From: Hungatella sp. UBA3402
GTDB taxonomy: Bacteria > Bacillota > Clostridia > Lachnospirales > Lachnospiraceae
Reading direction: 5' to 3'
Length of the DNA: 18,685 nucleotides
Assembly: GCA_002358555.1 (NCBI GenBank)
Contig: DEPC01000092.1
Coordinates: forward strand, 1 to 18,685
Position 1 is the stretch's first letter. Each line of letters starts with the position of its first letter. Made by a program: the position numbers and the translations under genes. Shown here piece after piece: positions 14,089-18,685 of the stretch. The notes beneath the pieces were generated by a model, which was not told where the DNA came from, searched no databases, and saw only the letters and a program-made list of their open reading frames with translations.

Positions 14089-15258
14089 TTACAGTTTATT
14101 CACCTCTGCCTCCAATCTTTCTAATGCTTCTTTTAAGGTTTTTTTGGTACAGGCAATATTCATCCGCATAAATCCAACTCCATCAGGACCAAAGGTCGCT
14201 CCATCATTCAGTCCCAATTTTACTTTCTCACGGAAAAATGCCTTTAGTTTAGATTGGTCCATACCCAGACCAGAACAATCTAACCAGATTAAGTAAGTTG
14301 CTTCTGGATTCCCTACTTTTATTTTAGGAACTCTGGTCTGAAGAAATTCTGTGGTAAAGTTTTTGTTTTCCTCTAGGTATTCCATCAGCTCATCTGCATA
14401 ATAATCACATTTGGTATATGCTGTCACAAAGGCAATATTTCCAAAAATTGTGCGTCCATATGCTTTATTATTTACAATAGCTGTCTCGATTTTATCGCGG
14501 GCAGTAGTTTCTGGAATGATAGCTGCTCCTACACGAAAACCTGCAATATTGAATGTTTTACTTGGGTTGATGAGAACCATACTGTTGTTATAATAGTGTT
14601 CTCCTAGAGTTCCAAAGGAAACATGGTGGAATCCTTTATAAGTCAAATCACAGTGGATTTCGTCTACTACAATAAATACTCCATATTTTAGACAGAGATC
14701 TCCTACAGCAGTCAGCTCTTCCTTTGTCCAGGCACGCATAACAGGATTATGGGGACTACATAAAAGGAGAAGCTTTGTTCTAGCATCCTTTAACTTTTGT
14801 TCCAAGTCGTCTAGGTCCATAGTATAGTGAAGATTTTCTCCTTTGACCAGAGGATTTGCCACTAACTGTCGTCCATTATTGATTACTAAAGCATGAAAAG
14901 GAGGATATACAGGGGTTTGGATAATCACCTTGTCACCAGGTGCAGTAAATGCATCAATGGCAAATTTGATAAAAGGCATAACCCCTTGACCATATTTTAC
15001 CCATTCTGGTTTTACATCCCAGCTATGGCGGTCCCTCATCCATCTGGCGGCGGAAGATTCAAATTCCTCTTGGTTTGCCGGATAGCCAAAGCAGGAATGG
15101 TCCATTCTGGCCTTTAATGCCTGAGAAATTTCCACAGGAGCTGCAAAATCGGTATCAGCAATCCACATGGGGATTACATCTTCAGGATAGGAAGCTGCCT
15201 CATACTTTTTACATTCCGTGTTTCTTCGATTTATTTCTAAATTAAAATCATGTTTCAT
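14089..15258 (-). CDS. MalY/PatB-type PLP C-S beta-lyase (cystathionine beta-lyase)
   Basis: 389 residues from the ATG at 15258, which follows AAAGGAGGG (15267-15275) by 8 bases; a longer frame from 15303 would overlap the preceding gene. Fold-type I PLP enzyme. Seen: PMWIADTDF (30-38), PVYPPFH (116-122), Asn171 in SPHNP, Asp199 in VVDEIHCDL, the Schiff-base Lys234 in NPSKTFNIAG, and a late MRMN segment with the carboxylate-binding Arg. Relatives cleave cystathionine, cysteine and other S-substituted cysteines to pyruvate, ammonia and a thiol. The usual NPHNPxGR loop reads SPHNPVMR, with Met for Gly. It follows the D-cysteine desulfhydrase-like gene by 22 bases. Confidence 0.9.
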   Translation of the reverse strand: MKHDFNLEINRRNTECKKYEAASYPEDVIPMWIADTDFAAPVEISQALKARMDHSCFGYPANQEEFESSAARWMRDRHSWDVKPEWVKYGQGVMPFIKFAIDAFTAPGDKVIIQTPVYPPFHALVINNGRQLVANPLVKGENLHYTMDLDDLEQKLKDARTKLLLLCSPHNPVMRAWTKEELTAVGDLCLKYGVFIVVDEIHCDLTYKGFHHVSFGTLGEHYYNNSMVLINPSKTFNIAGFRVGAAIIPETTARDKIETAIVNNKAYGRTIFGNIAFVTAYTKCDYYADELMEYLEENKNFTTEFLQTRVPKIKVGNPEATYLIWLDCSGLGMDQSKLKAFFREKVKLGLNDGATFGPDGVGFMRMNIACTKKTLKEALERLEAEVNKL

Positions 15259-15280
15259 GTCTATAACCCTCCTTTGTTTT

Positions 15281-16390
15281 TTACATACAATCTTTGACAT
15301 CAAGAGAAATCACCATATGTTCCTTTTCTGACCATAAATCCTTTGTAAATTTTTCAGCATGATGCTCACTGAACAGAGCAGGAAGTCCTCCTGTATGGAT
15401 AAACAGGACATTGGAACCAGCAGGAATCTTCTCTGTCTCAACTAAATCAAGAAGTGCAGTAAATCCTTTGCCTGTATAGGTTGGGTCAACAAATAGTCCT
15501 TCTGTCCTGGCGAGACGGTAGATAGTTTCAAAGGTCTTATCATCAGGCTTGTCATATCCTATGCCCCAGTAATCTCCATAGATTTTTAAGTCTTGAGGCT
15601 CTGCATGAATGCCAAGTTCAAATTTTTCACTGGCCGCATTGATTAACTCTGCCATCTTTATATTGTTCTGTTTGGAATAGGGGCTGACTGTAGAGCCAAT
15701 TACCTCAAAGGGAGCATTGTAGTACTTTGCACCTAACCACAATCCAGCAAAAGTTCCATTAGAACCAGAGGAGCAAACCACATAATCAATATTGGTATTC
15801 ATCTCTTTTAGCTGGTCTAAAATCTCCTTTACCGCATCGAAATATCCCATAGCTCCAAGAGGAGTACTTCCCCCAGCAGGCATTTCATAGACCTTTTCTC
15901 CTTTAGCAGCATACAGCTCTATAACCTTTTTTGCCACAGCTTTGCGCAGAGCAGCAGTTTCTTCTTTAATAATATGAGGTGGTTTCCCTTCTGAATGGCT
16001 GTCAATGCTAGCCATATCCATAAAGATTACATCACAGTCAAGAATCGCATCCAAAAGAAGATTGCCACTGAGCCTTTCTGGTGGCTGGGCTGTTTTCATA
16101 TTTGCCACAATAATAGATTTCATTCCATATTTGCATGCTACGGCTGCTGTCTGCCGTCCATGATTCGTCTGAACTCCACCAAAGGTCATGAGTGCAGTAC
16201 AACCCTGCTGTTTCGCCTCCCTAACCAGATAATCTAACTTGCGCAGCTTATTTCCTCCAAACCCTAATCCAGATAAATCATCACGCTTAATATAAATATT
16301 TGATTTGGTCTCTTTACTTAAATTTTCCAGTTTATGTAATGGGGTGGGGAATATTCCAGTATGTTCTTTTTTTAATTCGGTATGTTTCAT
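15281..16390 (-). CDS. D-cysteine desulfhydrase / ACC deaminase family PLP enzyme
   Basis: 369 residues, somewhat longer than the usual 330 or so. Fold-type II PLP enzyme. Seen: IKRDDLSGLGFGGNKLRKL with the expected PLP lysine in the GGNK motif (Lys48), GGVQTNHGRQTAA (71-83), PAGGSTPLGAMGY (a phosphate-binding-type Gly/Ser/Thr loop) and a late FIHTGG. Family members eliminate sulfide from D-cysteine, sulfite from cysteate, or open 1-aminocyclopropane-carboxylate. Here the QSNH motif common in the family is QTNH, and an insertion lies between about 125 and 165, so the substrate may differ. TAAGGAGG lies 5 bases before the ATG. It sits between a DcuC-type carrier and a C-S lyase, consistent with degradation of a cysteine-like amino acid. 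Confidence 0.85.
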   Translation of the reverse strand: MKHTELKKEHTGIFPTPLHKLENLSKETKSNIYIKRDDLSGLGFGGNKLRKLDYLVREAKQQGCTALMTFGGVQTNHGRQTAAVACKYGMKSIIVANMKTAQPPERLSGNLLLDAILDCDVIFMDMASIDSHSEGKPPHIIKEETAALRKAVAKKVIELYAAKGEKVYEMPAGGSTPLGAMGYFDAVKEILDQLKEMNTNIDYVVCSSGSNGTFAGLWLGAKYYNAPFEVIGSTVSPYSKQNNIKMAELINAASEKFELGIHAEPQDLKIYGDYWGIGYDKPDDKTFETIYRLARTEGLFVDPTYTGKGFTALLDLVETEKIPAGSNVLFIHTGGLPALFSEHHAEKFTKDLWSEKEHMVISLDVKDCM

Positions 16391-16485
16391 AGAAACCTCC
16401 TTATTGAGCTTTGGTAGTTGGTGAAGTATTTATAGTATCATGAATCAATAGAATGAATATGAATTTTATATATTTTGAGTAGATG

Positions 16486-17859
16486 CTAAAACATCCACAT
16501 CACAGTAGGAGTTATAAGCACACATGCTGTTGCAATAATTACTGGAACCACACAACGCTTAATGACATCTGTGATTTCTAAATCTACCATAGCTGGAATT
16601 GCAATAACTGCTGGACAGAAAGGAGATAATGTTCTTCCTACAGAACCAGATAAATGCATAGGAACTACCATACTTTGAGCTGAGATACCAAGCATTTCTG
16701 CCAGGTTTGGTGCCAGAGGTCCAAAGGCATAGAAGGGGGCATTACCACTTCCAGTTAGAGCACCAGTCAGGAAAATCAGAGCACTTAATGCAATCATTAC
16801 TAACAAACCTGCTCCTTGAATAGAAGCCATTTTTTCTGCCAAGATATTGATACCACCAAGCTGTTTGACACCTTCAGAAAAAATGTAAGCAGCAATAATC
16901 ATGGCAACTACTTTGTTAAAATAATCTGCCATAAAGAGACAGACATCATTGATTAAGTTAGTAACTACAGAAATTTCATTTCTTCTGCGAATCAGCTCAA
17001 AGAGGAATGCAATCACAAAACCAATAACATTTGCAGTAATTACATCCATTTTGATAGATGGAATAAAGCTGAATGCAACCACTAAGGCTAAGGGAATAAC
17101 TGGAAGGAATCCATAAATAGCTGGACGTCTATCCTCTGGCTTTTCCTCACCAGAGGCAGAAGATTCAAAGACCAATCCCCCAAATTCTTTTTTATCTCTG
17201 CTCTTAAAATATAGAGGTATCACAACTGCCATAACAAGAATTGTTACCAGTCCTACCTTGCCCTCGTACTGAGTAAAATATTCCATAGGAGGAAGGTCCA
17301 TAACACCTGCGGTAAAGATTGCGCTGCTGTCGTTTAAGCCTTGGTCCAAAAATCCGCACATGATAATAGTACTCACACAACTTAAACGACTTACTCCAAG
17401 CTGCAGCAGGATAGGATACATAGTTACCATAAACAACATTCCAAGAGCTACCTGACTGGTAATAAACAGCTTTAAGGCAGAGCCAAGAAGATATACAAGA
17501 GCCAGCAACAGATAGGGCTGTTTAAAGTTCTTCAACAATTTTTTAGCTCCATTGGCCAGCACATTAGCTGCCTTTAAATGGTTCATAAACATTACATAAG
17601 CACCACCAGCCATAATGGTGACACCGATTCCGCCAGCAGTATCTTTCATCTTAACTCTGATGAAATCAAAGATATCAAGAAACATATTTCCTGTAGTGTT
17701 ATCACCCAGGATAGATTCTCCCTTAATTACAGTTGCAATAAAAAGGAAAATGATTCCCAAAGCAATAAAGGCAAATCGAGAATTGAACTTTTTCAAAATT
17801 GCGAAAACTGCACATATAATTGCCAATAATGTAAATAGTACCAATAAAATTTCCTGCAT
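16486..17859 (-). CDS. DcuC-family anaerobic C4-dicarboxylate-type carrier
   Basis: 457 residues with about 12 hydrophobic segments; no signal peptide beyond the first membrane span. The C-terminal stretch with LTGSGNAPFYAF followed by SGSVGRTLSPF and DVIKRCVVPV is very close to the pattern of E. coli DcuC. A short charged cytoplasmic loop (FESSASGEEKPEDRR) separates the two halves. DcuC proteins exchange or export C4-dicarboxylates in anaerobes; in this operon the cargo may instead be an amino acid or its product. Preceded by AAGGAGGG. The gap of 95 bases to the next gene contains at best a weak promoter. Confidence 0.88.
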   Translation of the reverse strand: MQEILLVLFTLLAIICAVFAILKKFNSRFAFIALGIIFLFIATVIKGESILGDNTTGNMFLDIFDFIRVKMKDTAGGIGVTIMAGGAYVMFMNHLKAANVLANGAKKLLKNFKQPYLLLALVYLLGSALKLFITSQVALGMLFMVTMYPILLQLGVSRLSCVSTIIMCGFLDQGLNDSSAIFTAGVMDLPPMEYFTQYEGKVGLVTILVMAVVIPLYFKSRDKKEFGGLVFESSASGEEKPEDRRPAIYGFLPVIPLALVVAFSFIPSIKMDVITANVIGFVIAFLFELIRRRNEISVVTNLINDVCLFMADYFNKVVAMIIAAYIFSEGVKQLGGINILAEKMASIQGAGLLVMIALSALIFLTGALTGSGNAPFYAFGPLAPNLAEMLGISAQSMVVPMHLSGSVGRTLSPFCPAVIAIPAMVDLEITDVIKRCVVPVIIATACVLITPTVMWMF

Positions 17860-17879
17860 AGTCCCTCCTTTTTCCGCTT

Positions 17880-17898
17880 TGGTATTAAAAAAATACCA
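17880..17898. other. Small hairpin between ridA and the DcuC-type gene
   Basis: TGGTATT and AATACCA form perfect 7-bp arms around five A bases in the 79-base gap. On the minus-strand transcript there is no U run after it, so it is more likely an mRNA processing or stability element than a terminator. Confidence 0.3.
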
Positions 17899-17938
17899 GT
17901 TCCTCTTGTTTCTTTTAGATGTTAATTTCTATTTCTAA

Positions 17939-18319
17939 TTATCCCTCCTCCCTAACTGCAATTACCTCTATCTCTACCTTTGCATCTTTAGGAAGCCTGG
18001 CTACCTGGACAGTGGATCTAGCTGGATAAGGGGAATCAAAACATTGGTCATATACTTCATTCATCTTGTCAAAGTCTTGTAAATCTTGTAAATAGACAGT
18101 AGTTTTTATAACATGTTCCAGGCTTAATCCAGCTTCCATTAAAATCATCTGTATGTTTTGGATAGACTGCTTGGTCTGCTCTTCGATGGTTTCAGGCATC
18201 TTCAAATTTGTTGGGTCAATGGGGAGTTGACCAGACACAAAAAGCATAGTGCCATTAGAAACTGCCTGAGAATAGGGGCCAATTGCTTTGAGAGCATTTT
18301 TGCTAATAATTTCTTGCAT
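17939..18319 (-). CDS. ridA: RidA-family enamine/imine deaminase, first gene of the PLP-lyase operon
   Basis: 126 residues, full length. Seen: AIGPYSQAV with Tyr16, LFVSGQLP (26-33), YPARSTVQVARLPKDAKVEI with Arg101 and Glu116 at the canonical 15-residue distance. It hydrolyses 2-aminoacrylate and similar enamines to keto acid and ammonia. It is followed by a DcuC-type carrier and two PLP enzymes expected to generate exactly such enamines by beta-elimination, which makes a detoxifying or rate-assisting job very likely. AGGAGG lies 5 bases before the ATG. It differs widely from the RidA at 10990-11373, so the pair is not a recent duplication. Confidence 0.94.
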   Translation of the reverse strand: MQEIISKNALKAIGPYSQAVSNGTMLFVSGQLPIDPTNLKMPETIEEQTKQSIQNIQMILMEAGLSLEHVIKTTVYLQDLQDFDKMNEVYDQCFDSPYPARSTVQVARLPKDAKVEIEVIAVREEG

Positions 18320-18329
18320 TTCAACCTCC

Positions 18330-18353
18330 TTAATAATAATTTTTTATTATCAA
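18330..18353. promoter_or_regulatory. AT-rich inverted repeat at the ridA operon start
   Basis: TTAATAATA (18330-18338) and TATTATCAA (18345-18353) are complementary at 8 of 9 positions around a 6-base spacer. It covers about the first 24 transcribed bases of the ridA operon and overlaps the start of the ribosome site, so it could be an operator or a translation-masking hairpin. Confidence 0.35.
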
Positions 18354-18360
18354 CACCCTT

Positions 18361-18390
18361 ACTATATAATATTTTTGGTAATTTTGTCAA
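18361..18390 (-). promoter_or_regulatory. Promoter of the ridA / PLP-lyase operon
   Basis: Read on the minus strand: a perfect TTGACA (18385-18390), 18 bases, TATAGT (18361-18366). A start near 18354 would give a leader of about 35 bases before the ridA ATG. Confidence 0.65.
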
Positions 18391-18685
18391 TATATATTGC
18401 AAAAAAATTATTTTTATGTATAATTTTTATTATATACATAGTTTTAAAGATAAAAAATTATTATTTTTAGGATTGAGAATACACAAAATCGCTAGTCTAG
18501 TAAGAGAATTATCATTTTGCTTGATTCGTTAAAAAATGATGATATCAGTACGCTAGAATTGTAATTACTTTGTGGAAAATGTCAATTTTTTGTGTTAAAC
18601 TGGAATATATTACAATTATTTATTGCAATAGGTGCTTGAGAAATCTAATATTGCCAGAATTTTTTAAATCTCAAATGTCTATTGA
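18391..18685. other. AT-rich intergenic end region, no gene seen
   Basis: No credible coding frame on either strand. Two features are visible: ATCATTTT (18511-18518) pairs with AAAATGAT (18533-18540), and AATTGTAAT (18557-18565) is perfectly complementary to ATTACAATT (18609-18617). CGCTAG occurs twice, at 18489 and 18550. A TACAAT at 18611-18616 could be a -10 for a gene beyond the window, but no convincing -35 goes with it. Confidence 0.4.

Noticed and set aside
16391..16485. Separate promoter for the desulfhydrase-like gene
   Set aside because: A TATAAA is present on the minus strand, but the best -35 (TTCATT) matches only three positions; co-transcription from the ridA promoter is simpler.
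18158..18532. Open + strand frames over the ridA leader, including one rich in Ile/Phe
   Set aside because: Antisense to ridA or low-complexity AT-rich translation without a ribosome site; not credible genes.

Overview
The window looks like a chromosomal segment of an anaerobic, low-GC, Gram-positive gut-type bacterium of the Clostridia, most likely a Lachnospiraceae relative (inference). Support: AT-rich DNA, strong AGGAGG ribosome sites, clostridial-type promoters, a PTS sugar operon, a rubredoxin, a TSCPD/TIGR03905 protein and a DcuC-type carrier. No tRNA, rRNA, CRISPR array, transposase or phage gene was seen.

Layout. (1) 1-210 is a nested, almost fully self-complementary element (long hairpin, MITE-like or structured RNA). 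(2) 245-1639 (-) is a secreted alpha/beta-hydrolase (esterase/predicted peptidase). (3) 1640-1831 is a divergent promoter region; each promoter carries a perfect inverted repeat between its -35 and -10, and the rml-side one has the 19-bp spacer and dyad typical of MerR-type promoters. (4) 1832-4655 (+) is rmlA-rmlB-rmlD for dTDP-L-rhamnose, without rmlC, closed by a hairpin at 4696-4734. (5) 4972-10888 (+) is a sugar operon: Lac/Cel-type PTS EIIC, a PRD/Mga-type regulator (TTG start at 6286), a HAD sugar phosphatase and a GH13 alpha-glucosidase. Its intergenic leader has two inverted repeats. (6) 10990-11657 (+) holds a RidA deaminase and a TSCPD protein followed by a terminator. (7) 11775-11933 (-) is a 52-residue rubredoxin; 12091-12573 (+) is a CYTH phosphatase-type protein. 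(8) 12574-12789 is a convergent terminator region. (9) 18319 down to 12790 (-) is a five-gene run: RidA, DcuC-family carrier, D-cysteine desulfhydrase-like PLP enzyme, MalY/PatB-type C-S lyase, SLC13-type permease.

How the genes fit together. The minus-strand run is the most coherent system: two PLP enzymes expected to carry out beta-elimination on cysteine-like amino acids would release 2-aminoacrylate, which RidA hydrolyses to pyruvate and ammonia; two anion carriers bracket the enzymes. I infer an uptake-and-degradation module for a beta-substituted (possibly sulfur-containing, possibly dicarboxylic) amino acid, with sulfide or another thiol and pyruvate as products. The sugar operon pairs a Lac/Cel-family EIIC with an alpha-glucosidase, has no EIIA/EIIB genes, and has a regulator whose usual phosphorylatable histidines and cysteine appear to be missing. 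All functional statements are from reading the sequence; no searches were run.
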